64,000 nt of DNA from Acanthococcus lagerstroemiae (lineage: Eukaryota; Arthropoda; Insecta; Hemiptera; Eriococcidae), in NCBI GenBank assembly GCA_031841125.1, contig CM063107.1, positions 49,055,497 through 49,119,496 on the forward strand, given 5' to 3'. The notes below the pieces were generated by a model. The model had not been told where the DNA came from. It did no database searches and worked only from the letters and a program-made list of their open reading frames with translations. The position numbers were made by a program, and so were the translations under genes. Below are positions 22,601 to 30,915 of this stretch, one piece after another (position 1 is the first letter of the stretch; every line of letters starts with the position of its first letter).

Positions 22601-25071
22601 TACTGTTACCTCCTAGATTGTCCTGCATTAAACATAGTTTCATAGATTATCCTTGGGCTCGGACGTTTTAAAATAATCCGGGCAACATGTCAGAAGAGCT
22701 GAGTTTTTCATACTGAATGTGACAAATATTTCGGGACTTTCAGGATCCTGTTTACTTTCCGGATTTCGGTATTCAACATGACCTAATGGAATATCCATAA
22801 GAGGGAAAGGGATACCCGCGATGATCTACGACTGAAGTTGAGTGTTTTTAATTTTTGATCCAGCAAGGTCTCAATACCTCAAAAATGTTTACAATCAAAA
22901 AATCATTCGTAATGTCATGGACATTAAAGCAGGGTTCTTCAAAAATGCTAACAGGGCTATATTTTCGATAATCTTCAGGATACATCTGCAGCAAAACCCT
23001 TTCAAGTATTCTGTACAAAGACAATAGTCTAAGATACTTATTACCCAAAAAATTTTCGATCACTTTACCTTCAGAAGCCAGGTAAGAACGGAATCACGAT
23101 ACGGGACGAACTTATCTTTGTTTTTCAAATTAGTCTGGTCGGCTAACTTGGAAATAACTAAACCTAATGTAGTTAACGATCTGCAAAAGAAAGTTTCAAA
23201 CGCAAGCGCTAGTAAATATCTAAATTGAATGGCGTATAAAACACTATTTCTACAGTCGAAACACTTCCAGCAGAATCTTCCACGACTTACTTGTTAATAT
23301 TAGAACCTTCTTTTAAACGTTCTCCTATGGCACCTGTTTTGATTGCTCTCTCGCTACCGGCCAGATCGACCAGCGACATTCTGGAAACTTTTTCACCGCA
23401 TACTCCCGACTTGGAGTCCGTCAGGATTTGCGTTAAAATGATTGAGAACACCGCGTGACTTCGGGATGATTCGCTATTCATATTCGTCGCCGCAACCGTT
23501 CTTGATTTATTACCTTCAGTCATTAATTTATCTATATCCTGAAAAATGAACACCAAAGTCAGTATTCTGGTATGAGTCAGTTCAGGAAAACTACATAAGG
23601 TCTAGGGACTGCCATTATTATTTGTGGATAAGTCATGAAGTCATCTAATTTGTTCGACTAATAACACATCCATCACCAGAGGTTATAGTCAGGAAGTTGT
23701 TTATTGTTAATATTCTTAGTACACAGTTAAATGAAAGAATGGACATCAAAAGTCAATAGCTTGCTGACCATTGCTGATAGTTATACAGATGTTTATAATC
23801 AGTTTCTTTGATGTGTTGATTAAGTTAATATCTGAGTCTACTCTGCACTAAAACCTCCGAGACATTTTATATTTCAAATGAAACTGAATGCCAGGTCAAA
23901 CACTTCGAACTACGGTTTTGGCAAAAACTTACGGAATAGACTACAGACGCTTACTTCGTAAGATGTAACCGCAAGCTGCGAAAGACCATCCACGTACGGA
24001 CCCAACACATTATGTTCCCTCACTTTCAACGCCTGTTTGTTGGCATTTGGATCCAATAGATCACGGACCTGAAATATTTTTGACCAATTATTACACATGC
24101 TCAACATATACCCATCACATTATATTGAAAGTAGACCAAGTAAACAATGCACAAAGCAATTACTTTTTCATTGTATATCTCCATGTAGCTAACTTCAACT
24201 TTAAAGGCCAGTTCAGTGCTCTGCTTTTTCGCAATGCGGTCGAATAACGCGTCACATAATCTTGGTATTATTCCTTTGTTATCAACATTGCCCATCATAG
24301 TATAAGATTTTCCAGAACCTATCATTAAATAATTCATATTACAAACGAGGAAATGGCTACTCATAACAGTCGTACAGCGATTACGAAAACCATACCAGTT
24401 TGCCCATAAGCGAACACACACGCATTGTATCCCTGAAATGCGTTGTCCAAGATGTCTTCACCAACGCACTCGAATACCGTTTTCTGATTGGCGAATTGAT
24501 TGCTTCTCGCGTCAATTGAATCGAAACAAAAATCGAAAGCGAATGGTTTTGGTGGTTTCCTGAAATTGAAGAAGTCATACCAACAAGATTCAATGTTAGC
24601 ATCCTAATTAACACCATGAAGCAGAAGATGTCAAACAAATCCCTGAAATCTATTCGTATCAGCATCCTCCCTCGAATTAGAACAAATCACGTTTTAATTA
24701 CTATCAATCTGCAGGAATTATTTTCATAAATTACATATATGTAGTTGCAGGGAGTCAGGCAAGAACAGGGCCTATAAAACAAATAAGTAGATCAATTACC
24801 TATCATTTTTATCCGATGTCATAGGATGATGAAGAATAGTCTGTCTATCTTTCATTTCTACAATACATTGTGTGCCCATTTCCAGCTCTAAAATAATGAA
24901 ACATAATTAAGTAGCAGAACAAAACCAACATTTACAGCAGGCTAATCCAGCCTGATGAAAATGTCAATTAAAATCAAACAAATACATCACTTTCAAAGCA
25001 GAACTTTTCAACTCACCTCTTCGATTGAAGGGTCGAACTCGGACAGCTACTTTAATTTTGTCTGAGGCCAT
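1195..25071 (-). CDS. Khc-73: Kinesin-73 (KIF13A/B ortholog), 28 exons, C-terminus cut by the window edge
   Basis: Plus-end-directed kinesin-3 motor carrying vesicles on microtubules. Exons, 5' to 3' on the minus strand: 25017-25071, 24800-24887, 24396-24559, 24164-24318, 23955-24068, 23291-23538, 23069-23180, 22398-22622, 20951-20968, 20614-20704, 19961-20155, 19679-19864, 18207-18347, 15337-15511, 12716-12878, 11825-11977, 11537-11698, 11325-11450, 11030-11243, 10845-10956, 10387-10632, 6749-6882, 6476-6658, 5858-6061, 5574-5776, 5400-5490, 1443-1606, 1195-1360. All have AG/GT borders and phases that join, giving 4,288 coding bases (about 1,429 codons). The start [20 protein letters not shown] is typical of KIF13 rather than KIF1/unc-104. 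The last exon ends in phase 1 at a good donor, so the protein continues beyond base 1. KIF13 proteins are usually 1,750-1,900 residues, so 300-450 residues, including any CAP-Gly domain, are missing from view. Exon borders are my reading, not transcript-based. Confidence 0.93.
1740..2220. repeat. About three degenerate tandem units of roughly 200 bases
   Basis: Blocks such as GGAATTGTAYAGCGATWGCA, CAACTGCGYYAATGCA and GGCAAYTTNCCGCC recur in the same order at about 1750-1920, 1925-2100 and 2105-2220. A further diverged unit occurs at about 4395-4600, beyond an inserted stretch of other repeats. No reading frame is conserved. Confidence 0.6.
2660..4140. repeat. Degenerate short-unit repeat field
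   Basis: About 1.5 kb is built from imperfect copies of a unit like GATGAAATTCTTCGGAAATC followed by AT-rich spacers. Copies appear as GATGAAATTC, TTCGGAAAT and ATCGGAGATTTT dozens of times. The phrase is partly self-complementary (TTCGG/CCGAA), so both strands look alike. Open frames crossing it are by-products of the repeat. A second field of the same phrase lies at 63190-63370. Confidence 0.7.
4209..4345. mobile_element. Near-perfect palindromic hairpin element
   Basis: Two arms of about 57 bases face each other. The left runs from ACCAGGAGACCTATTATGAA, the right ends TTCGTAATAGGTCTCCTGGT, with about 20 bases of loop. Within the arms ATACCACAAATCGTTA pairs with TAACGATTTGTGGTAT. A single-arm relative is present at about 62418-62475, so this is a dispersed foldback element rather than a local accident. 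Confidence 0.75.
4706..5065. mobile_element. hAT-like non-autonomous element with degenerate 8-base target duplication
   Basis: The left end TAGAGCTGTCAAAAATC and right end TACAGCCCTA are inverted relatives of TAGGGCTGTnAA. Inside, TATCGAT occurs repeatedly in both directions. The flanks ATCCCAAA (4698-4705) and ATCCTAAC (5066-5073) match at 6 of 8 bases, as expected of an old hAT insertion. No transposase frame is present. Confidence 0.6.
5100..5330 (-). other. GC-richer open stretch inside a Khc-73 intron, function unknown
   Basis: A minus-strand frame from 5324 to 5115 encodes 69 residues in unusually GC-rich sequence between two repeat blocks. Splicing from exon 26 to the AG near 5262 would hit a stop within a few codons, so it does not extend Khc-73. 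It may be a repeat or an unrecognised alternative exon. I see no known domain. Confidence 0.2.
5400..18347 (-). CDS. Khc-73: Khc-73 exons 13-26: stalk, KIF1B-type and DUF3694-type regions
   Basis: Fourteen exons encode about residues 550-1319. Recognisable KIF13 blocks in order: [18 protein letters not shown] (exon 14); [20 protein letters not shown] (exon 15); the KIF1B-type block [20 protein letters not shown] (exon 16); [17 protein letters not shown] (exon 17); an acidic patch around [12 protein letters not shown] (exon 18); a C2-like part [20 protein letters not shown] (exon 19); [20 protein letters not shown] (exon 21); [20 protein letters not shown] (exon 22); and [17 protein letters not shown] (exon 23). 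In KIF13/GAKIN the central stalk binds MAGUK scaffolds such as Dlg; the conserved order suggests the same here. Two long introns in this stretch carry retrotransposon remnants. Confidence 0.92.
7331..7625. repeat. CGTAGCCAGG-type interspersed repeat, copy 1
   Basis: The ends read GTAGCCAGGGGG on the left and CCCCTGGCTACGG on the right, an inverted pair. The interior GCAAAATATGCAAAAATGAG and GCTCGAGCAGTAATT matches, inverted, the copy at 9565-9810. GTAGCCAG ends also occur near 7267 and 54025. Non-coding, multi-copy. Confidence 0.65.
7860..8575. repeat. Element with inverted arms of a GAAAATTGTTCGTACG motif
   Basis: Left arm about 7865-7985 and right arm about 8483-8570 carry the same short phrases (GAAAATTGTT, CACGAAA, GTGATC) in opposite orientation. 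The 500 bases between are less AT-rich. The plus-strand open frame there (8115-8687) runs into the right arm and has no recognisable domain. I read the block as a decayed DNA transposon. Confidence 0.4.
8690..9290. repeat. Degenerate tandem repeat, unit about 35-40 bases
   Basis: The phrase TTTCTATCAAGTCTGATG, with variants CTATCACATCTGATG, TTCTATTAAGT and ATCGAGTCCATGG, recurs roughly every 35-60 bases with AAATTCA spacers. Similarity between units is low, so the array is old. No gene seen. Confidence 0.55.
9445..9991. mobile_element. PIF/Harbinger-like MITE with TTA target duplication, carrying a nested repeat
   Basis: Ends are AGCCGGGGCTACACGATGCG on the left and its near-complement CGCATCGTGCGGCCCCGGCT on the right, flanked by TTA at 9442-9444 and 9992-9994. 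A 3-base TWA duplication is typical of PIF/Harbinger elements. The middle (about 9565-9810) is a second, inverted copy of the CGTAGCCAGG repeat of 7331-7625, inserted later. A plus-strand open frame there is not a gene. Confidence 0.7.
12295..12572 (+). mobile_element. 3' tail of a non-LTR retrotransposon
   Basis: A C-rich, pyrimidine-biased stretch ends in ACTCAAATATAAATAAATAA, i.e. a short (AAAT)n tail, as seen at the 3' ends of several LINE families. It lies between Khc-73 exons 16 and 15 on the opposite strand. No protein domain is left. Confidence 0.4.
13574..13804 (+). other. Unexplained 76-codon open frame, lysine- and glutamine-rich
   Basis: The frame begins ATG right after TTTTATATAG, which could be a splice acceptor. 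It encodes a charged helical segment with [20 protein letters not shown]. It faintly resembles an enkurin-type helical block, but I would not assign it. It sits on the plus strand inside a Khc-73 intron and runs into the retrotransposon remnant at 13.84 kb, so it may be a captured exon, a retrocopy, or part of that element. Confidence 0.25.
13840..15000 (+). mobile_element. Decayed non-LTR retrotransposon: end of RT, RNase H and zinc knuckle
   Basis: Three pieces follow the order of I/Loa-type LINE ORF2 C-termini. First a post-RT block with [19 protein letters not shown] (13.9-14.19 kb). Then an RNase H domain across frameshifts, with [21 protein letters not shown] and [20 protein letters not shown]; the usual catalytic-loop GH is GY here. 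Last a zinc knuckle [11 protein letters not shown]...CQCP near 14815-14875. Several stops and frameshifts show it is dead. It lies antisense in a Khc-73 intron. Confidence 0.8.
15629..15652. repeat. (GT)n microsatellite
   Basis: An uninterrupted run of GT dinucleotides, about 11 copies, directly upstream of the R1-like retrotransposon remnant. Confidence 0.9.
15660..18145 (+). mobile_element. Truncated, inactivated R1-clade non-LTR retrotransposon
   Basis: The segment carries ORF2 from the linker after the endonuclease to the C-terminus. Pieces in order: [51 protein letters not shown]; the palm motif [28 protein letters not shown]; and a zinc knuckle [18 protein letters not shown]. The palm motif is usually (F/Y)ADD, so the A-to-D change alone would kill the RT. 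Stops at about 16226 and 16493 and frame changes near 16640 and 17210 confirm decay. A poly-A run at 18127-18138 marks the 3' end, followed by (GACA)n. It is antisense within a Khc-73 intron, away from rDNA where classic R1 inserts. Confidence 0.88.
18348..19678. other. Khc-73 intron, no further feature
   Basis: AT-rich, without reading frames or repeats that I can support, apart from a C run near 19545. Confidence 0.6.
19679..20704 (-). CDS. Khc-73: Khc-73 exons 10-12: neck coil and FHA domain
   Basis: Exon 10 (20614-20704) encodes a short coiled coil ending TWEEKLIKT. Exons 11 and 12 (19961-20155, 19679-19864) encode [11 protein letters not shown], then [20 protein letters not shown], then the FHA fold with [10 protein letters not shown] and [16 protein letters not shown], roughly residues 455-550. 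FHA domains of kinesin-3 motors bind phosphopeptides and take part in autoinhibition and cargo binding. The spacing matches KIF13. The donor of exon 11 is GTTCGT, weaker than its neighbours. Confidence 0.9.
20951..20968 (-). CDS. Khc-73: Khc-73 microexon of 18 bases (six residues)
   Basis: An 18-base exon, read on the minus strand as HGSHLM, lies between an acceptor ending TTGTCACAG and a donor GTAAGAATTT. It keeps phase 0 on both sides, joining the end of the motor domain to the exon starting [19 protein letters not shown]. Because both flanking junctions are phase 0, skipping it would not shift the frame, so alternative inclusion is possible. That is inference; transcripts would decide. Confidence 0.7.
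21440..21620. repeat. Degenerate (TCAA/ATCAATCA) low-complexity stretch
   Basis: Repeated GTCAATTAGTCAGTCAG and AATCAATCAATCGATCCATC phrases of four-base periodicity within the intron that follows the Khc-73 motor exons. The rest of that intron (20969-22397) shows nothing else. Confidence 0.6.
22398..25071 (-). CDS. Khc-73: Khc-73 exons 1-8: kinesin motor domain
   Basis: Eight exons encode residues 1-387. The P-loop GQTGSGKS is at about residues 100-107, switch I SSRSH at 216-220 and switch II DLAGSE at 250-255. The segment [20 protein letters not shown] and the neck region [20 protein letters not shown] follow. All nucleotide-binding and microtubule-switch motifs are intact, so the motor should be active. 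Exon 8 ends just after the neck, where KIF13 proteins begin their short neck coil. Confidence 0.95.
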
Positions 25072-25910
25072 TTTAAAGCAAGTTGTGGCAGCTGAGAGAC
25101 TAGAAACTACAGAACTACAAACTTGTGAAACAAGATGATATTAGATGCGAATCCTTAAAGATAAATGATCACTTGATTAGCATCTCGGCCAGTGGAGAAA
25201 TCAAGTATTCGAGAGCAATTTAGTTATAGAATCATTACGTAACGTTGAAGCGGGGAAGATTCATTTCGATAGAATAAAAACATAAAATCACATTAATGAA
25301 ATCGAAAAATACTTAAAAATATGGGTGTCAAAATGTTAAAATACAACTACGAAATCCACATCGAATGAACTAAACAAATATTATAAGAATGAAACACAAA
25401 ATTGATGAGAATTACGTCGACCGAAAGACTGAAAACGAAGGAAAGCGCAGGGAAATGAAAGAGGAAAACACAAAACAAATTTTCCCCAACAAAAACACCA
25501 AAATTTTTGTTTCGGGTGAGTTTGGTTGTTGGGTTCGAATCTTCGAATCACTTCGAATACTCGAATTTGATATCTGATTGGTTAATGCAGGTTGATTGAG
25601 TCTATACTGTCGGTCTACCACAGCTGGGTGCACACACGAAGTATTAAAAAGGACTTTATTGAAATGAACTTAAGTCTTTCTCGTTCACGACTGCTGGATG
25701 ACTGCTAGAATGAGACAGAAAGTCAATAAAATTTTTTCCAATTTTCTTCACAAAAATAAAATGTGGATGCGGCAGCAAAAGTTGAATTAGAATTATTTAT
25801 TTTTCTATTAGAATTATTCGGAATTTTTGGTTTACTGGTGTCTGTTTCGTTATTTATTCATTTTTTCCCCATTCCAGTTATTTTCAAGTCATCTGTAACA
25901 AAATTACACC
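25072..25910. promoter_or_regulatory. Shared 5' region of Khc-73 and eIF3m
   Basis: 839 bases separate the two start codons, which face away from each other. The stretch must hold both 5' leaders and promoters unless a 5' non-coding exon lies elsewhere. I see no clear TATA box assigned to either gene and no other gene. Confidence 0.5.
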
Positions 25911-27844
25911 ATGATTTTCATCGATTTGACTTTGGAGGATCAAGTAAGTTCTACTCCTTTTCCTTGGAATACGTCCACCCTTTTTCTCCAGTGAATAGTA
26001 ACGCTGTATTTATTCCTTATATCAGGCAGGTGAGTTAAAGGGGTACTTCAAGAAACTTGGCGCTGATATATCGGACGAAAAATCACCCAAAGGTCTGGAA
26101 GAGGATTTACGAAAAATAATAGAAGTTTGTGACTTATGCTTCAAAGAGCAAAACGAATCAGAAATAGAGACGGTGTTGAATGATATCGTATCCATACTTG
26201 TAGTGGTAAGTTGTAGACCCATCCTTACCGAATTGGCTTACCGTTTTCATTTTCGCTGTATGTACATTGTGTATTAATATTTTTAGATGCCAGCTTCCGA
26301 GAGCACCGATAAACTGATACTTAAATTTGTGGAAAAACTGAGTAAACTTTCGGCCGAAAAATTCAGCGCTGCTTGCCTCCGAGTGTATGTATTTATCACT
26401 ATATTAAATGATTACATTTTGGGGTTGAAAAATATAGAAAATAATTGAACTATAATTCAAAGAAAGTTATGAGAACGTTAGGAACTGATGTAAACCTCAT
26501 TACACGAAACAGCAAAATATTGTTGTCAGATCACCGCATTCTTAAAAATTGCCCGTTGAGAGTGATGCAATATGCAACATAAGTTTTACTGATTGACAGT
26601 TTGCAGTTGTATTAATTACCTAGAACTCAAATATATTTTGTTTATTTATAGATTATGGGTCCTTTTTCAATCACTGGATCAGAAAAATGTGATGCGGTAC
26701 CACGTGTATTACAATTTGATTGTAATAGCGCAAAGAGTAGACATGGTACTTTCAGTTTTCAAAAATGTCAAGAATCTAAAAGAACAATTTGCTTTTCCAT
26801 TAACGAACGATCAGCTGCAAAAACTGCTCCGTTTATTACATGATGCTCTCGTTAGCAATAAGCACAGGTGAATGAATGAGACCTTCACTGATATTGGAGG
26901 CCGGACGGGTATTGCTCATCATAACCTCAAAGCTGTGCACAACTGACCAGCTTTAGAAATCCTTATTATGTCACGGCACGAGTCGAATTTATTTACCTTG
27001 TCGACCTTTTCAGTGTTAATTTTTCAACTGTCTTCGTTAATATTGTCTAGTGATGTTGCTGCTAAAGTGATGATTGAACTCCTGGGTACATACACCGCCG
27101 AGAATGCGAGTCATGCCAAGAAAGATGCGCAGCGTTGCATTGTAACCGCTCTTGCAGATCCAAATACTTTTCTTTTGGACCCGCTACTCTCTCTGAAGCC
27201 AATCAAAAGCCTGAAAGGAGAACTTATTTACGAACTTCTGAATATTTTCGTATGCGAGAAATTGTCAGCGTACATGAAATTTTACAAAGCACACAAAGAA
27301 TTCGTTCATAATTTGGGTAAGACAACAAGTCTTTTCGTAGTCGGTAGACGCTCATGAATTTATTCTATAACGGATTGCATTCACTTTTAGGGCTGGAGCA
27401 CAGTCAGAATATGAAGAAAATGAGGTTGTTGACCTTCATGCAACTGGCAGAAAAGTCGAGTGAAATAGCTTTCGAAACAATTCAGAAAGAATTGAACATT
27501 GGAGAAACTGACGTAGAGAGCTTCATAATTGACGGTAAGATTAGTTTTTAGTACCTTAATTGCATCAAGGAAATTGAGAATAATTTTTGTATTACTCTTC
27601 ATACCATCTTTGTTTAGCCCTGAAAACGAAGTTGGTCAGAGCAAGGATGGACCAGACAGCAAAAAAAGTTCACATATCCAGTACGATGCATCGTACTTTC
27701 GGACTCGCTCAATGGCAACAATTACGAGATGTACTACAGAGCTGGAAAGTGAATTTGAATTCGATAGACGAATCAATGAAAATGTTGGTTTTGCCGAAAC
27801 AGAAGAATAGTCAAGGCTATCATTCTACAGTACCTACTGTTTAA
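25911..27844 (+). CDS. eIF3m: Eukaryotic translation initiation factor 3 subunit M
   Basis: Subunit of the eIF3 complex that loads mRNA and initiator tRNA on the 40S ribosome. Exons 25911-25943, 26026-26205, 26287-26384, 26652-26867, 27051-27316, 27391-27534 and 27618-27844 join in phase to 387 residues, against 374 in human. The start is ACCATGATTTTC, an in-frame ATG in good context, and the N-terminus [11 protein letters not shown] resembles the acidic start of the family. Diagnostic stretches: [35 protein letters not shown], then the PCI domain (about residues 215-340) with [17 protein letters not shown], and [12 protein letters not shown] near the end. A polyadenylation signal AATAAA is at 27876-27881. 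Head-to-head with Khc-73. Confidence 0.96.
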
Positions 27845-27884
27845 GGAAATTAATATCTGTACATATTCCATTGGAAATAAAATA

Positions 27885-28680
27885 TTGAAATTAGTTTTTC
27901 GAATTCAACCGTGAACTTACACGTGTGACGCTGTATATTTAAAATGATTTTAAGGAGCACCGAGCTTCGGAGAAACGTTCGAGAGTAACATTAACGTTGC
28001 GTGCAAACTAATCTGCAGTCAAAATAGGAAGTATGGAAACATGAAAAATCTTGGTCCATTCTCTAGGACACCGAAAAATGGATGAAGTCGTTTTCAATTT
28101 GGACAGTATTACGGTTCAAAGAGGGACAAACGTAGTAGATATTTCTGGTTCAATTCAATTCTAAAATTAAGTGGACAGGTTTGCAGGTGCACAGCTTATG
28201 TTCATAGTTTCGTAAGCAACCGAGTGGGATTGTAACAAAATGAAATTTTCCTCGAGAACTAAGTTTCCCGAATGATTCCATACTAACAACTACAGAATAC
28301 GCCATAATTGAAATTACAATTTGTTCACAGTGATCTTCAAGTAGTTGATGTTTCAATCGAACAAAAATTGAATTAAGTCAGTTTACTAGACACACCTCCT
28401 CTGCGTGTGCTGCCTTAGCATGATGAGGGTGCTTAAAGAAAAAAAACTGAAAGCACATAGGAAAAGGAGAACTCCGACAGATAAATCCTGATGAAAGCAA
28501 AGGGAAACTTTTGAGCATTTTCCCCTGGAAGTGCGTCTCTACCCCAACAATTATGATGGCAGCTCACAAAGTAAATAATTCCAGACGTAGAACGTCTCTC
28601 CCATTCGGATGTCTGGCTAGAGACTACCCAGTGAGAACCTATCAGAATTGAGAATGAAGTGAGATGACCAGAAAAACATG
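27885..28680. other. Intergenic, nothing recognised
   Basis: No conserved reading frame on either strand between the eIF3m polyadenylation signal and the retrotransposon remnant that follows. Confidence 0.5.
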
Positions 28681-28908
28681 AGTTTTGAACGGGGTGAGTA
28701 TAAAATAATTAATACAGTAGCAAAAAGAGGGGAAGCAGGCATAGATATTATTATGAATAAGACTGTATATAGTGCAAAGTTATACCTAACTTAGAGAGAG
28801 AAAAGTTTATATGCCTACAGGAAGTTATAGTCATGAAGAAGGAGAAGAAATTTATGAAGAAACTGATGAAGTACTAAGCAAGGTAGGTAAAAGAAAATTT
28901 AATTATAA

Positions 28909-29286
28909 CACTACACAACAGCATAAAAACAATGGGATGAGATTATATATAGGACGACGTTAACCATTTTTCTCAAGAACCTCCCGTTTTCCATATTCCA
29001 AATTAAAATTTTATCAAAATTTTCTCGTTTTATTCCTTTTTGTCGTCCACGAGTAGCTACACTGATACTGATAACAATACTGAACGCGCATAGTTGTTTG
29101 ATCAGTAATATCATCTTGATGATACTAACATTTGTATTTAAGATAGAAGATAAGAAAAATAAAATGAAGTATAATCGAAAAATTAACATCGCATTAAATT
29201 CCTCATTGAAAATATTTATAGAATCATACGTTCTCATGCCATTGTTTTTTTGTTTTTTTTACAAAACCTGAAATTGTTGTGTAGTG
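28909..29286. mobile_element. 378-base MITE with CACTACACAACA ends and TAA target duplication
   Basis: The left end CACTACACAACA and right end TGTTGTGTAGTG are perfect 12-base inverted repeats, flanked on both sides by TAA (28906-28908, 29287-29289). Subterminal AAAACAATGG is also shared in inverted form. Taking the element and one TAA out restores the LINE frame as NLIIMGNENARVG. CACTA-type ends with a 3-base duplication suggest a CACTA or Harbinger relative. Confidence 0.8.
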
Positions 29287-30058
29287 TAATGGGAAATGAG
29301 AACGCCAGAGTAGGATGAAGAAAGGAAGCAAAGGGGTATGCGGGAAGCATGGATTAGAAGAGCGAAATGAAAAAGGGGCGAGGCTCATAGAATTTTGTGG
29401 AAAATATAAATTAAAGATTAGAGACGCCTCCTTTACAAAATCATGAGGAAAAAAAATACACTTGAGAAAACCCAGGTGATATAAGAAGATATCACGTAGA
29501 TATTATGATGAGAAGATACGAAAATCAAATATTGGATTGTACGACGTACTTACAGCTGCGGATGTAGACAGTGACCACAATTTTAGCGGTAATGAAATGT
29601 TGTTTTAAATTAAAAAAGGTAAATAAGAAGGCAGTAAAAATAAAATGGAATTCTGAGTTATTGAAAAAGGTAAAGAAAAGAGAAGAAAATATTAAAAAGA
29701 AATAACGAAAGAACTTGGTAAATCACAGGAAAGAAATAATATTGAGGGGAGTGTATAGCATTAAAGAAAGCAATGACTCTGGCAGCGAGAAGGAAATAGG
29801 CACTCAAATAATAAAAATGAGAAAATTATGTATGAAATATGAGATACAAGAATTATTAGAAGAAAGAAAGAAAGTGTAAACAAGCCAATGATACAGAAAG
29901 TAAGGACTAATAAGGCCTTAAGAAATCAAATAAAGAGAGACTGTAAGAAGTCAAAAGAAAAATGGAAGTAAGGAAATAAAAAATACTTAGGCAGTCTGAT
30001 AACACACGATAAAAGAAGTAAAACAGAAATAGGGGAGTTAAATGTATGAAACAAACTA

Positions 30059-30092
<34 letters not shown>

Positions 30093-30180
30093 CAAAAAGG
30101 GAGAATTTACGGCAAATATAGATTTAAAAGTAGGTATGTCATAAAGAACAGAATTAAAATATGAGGGGTCATAACGTCAT

Positions 30181-30407
30181 AAGAAGGGTAAAGAATCAAA
30201 ACTCAAAACTCAATTTGCCACTTTACTTCTAGGGCGCAAATAGGCAAAATACTGTACACGGGTGCAGGAATATCTTTGCTGCGCCTATGTTATATATATC
30301 ACGGGCGCAGCAAAGATATTCCTGCATCCGTGTACAGTATTTTGCCTATTTACGTCATTGAAGTGAAGTGGCAAATGTGAATTTTGATTTTTTTTACCCT
30401 TCTTTTA
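30181..30407. mobile_element. Foldback element with arms of about 104 bases
   Basis: The left arm 30181-30285 and right arm 30304-30407 are inverted copies over almost their whole length. For example AATAGGCAAAATACTGTACA pairs with TGTACAGTATTTTGCCTATT, and AAGAAGGGTAAA pairs with TTTACCCTTCTT. The loop is about 18 bases of TATATATA-rich sequence. It could form a stable hairpin if transcribed. Confidence 0.8.
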
Positions 30408-30494
30408 AGACATTCAAGGATATTGGTATTACTGCTATAGAGGGAATGGTTGAAGGAAAGAACAGGAAAAGAAGGCAAAGAATGAGCTATGAAG

Positions 30495-30660
30495 AACATT
30501 AAGAACGCTGTTAAGCAAAAACGGACCAAGCGACATTTGTTGACCAAATAAGTTATTAGTAGAATGTGAAAGGTAGAATTCTTTAAAATTGAATTCCCGA
30601 CACAAACATGTGTATCCTCGTTGGAAAAACCTTATCAGTAAACAGCTTCCATATAATGAA
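30495..30660 (+). repeat. Interspersed repeat, copy A (relative at 57597-57850)
   Basis: GCTGTTAAGCAAAAACGGAC, AAGCGACATTTGTTGA and CTTATCAGTAAAC are shared in order with the block at 57.6 kb. There the far end carries the inverted TTTTTGCTTAACAGC. Copy A is therefore one end of that element family. The plus-strand open frame crossing it is not a gene. Confidence 0.6.
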
Positions 30661-30915
30661 GGATACAAAATGCACATCCTTCTCAGAAATGAAAAGATTA
30701 GTACAGGGAAGAAACAAGTGGAGCGACGCAACCTACTAATAGAGAGACTAAGGAATATAACAACAAACTTGACACAACATGTAATTTGATAAATTTTTCA
30801 ATTTTCAACATTTATAAAATAAATATAAAAAAAGAAGCTGCTGAGCTGCATTTAAAATACACAAACAATTTTTTCTGTAGAAAATATTTAAAAAAAAGAA
30901 AAAGTTTCACTTAAT

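Larger units (their letters stand above)
28690..30490 (+). mobile_element. Decayed RTE/Bov-B-like LINE, internally deleted and twice interrupted
   Basis: Fragments in LINE order. An AP-endonuclease part has GNENARVG, GLEERNEKGARLIEFCGKY and TAADVDSDHNFSGNE (28.74-29.61 kb); then comes a lysine-rich linker; then the RT thumb phrase KYLGSLITHDKRSKTEI near 29.97 kb; and a C-terminal EGKNRKRRQRMSY near 30.45 kb. The RT palm is missing. A MITE (28909-29286) splits the endonuclease and a foldback element (30181-30407) splits the tail. A run of about 30 T lies at 30063-30092. Many stops; not functional. Confidence 0.7.

Noticed and set aside
22398..25071. Calling the kinesin unc-104/KIF1A
   Set aside because: The start, the [14 protein letters not shown] and [20 protein letters not shown] stretches, and the later [12 protein letters not shown] and DGETYI blocks match KIF13/Khc-73, not KIF1.
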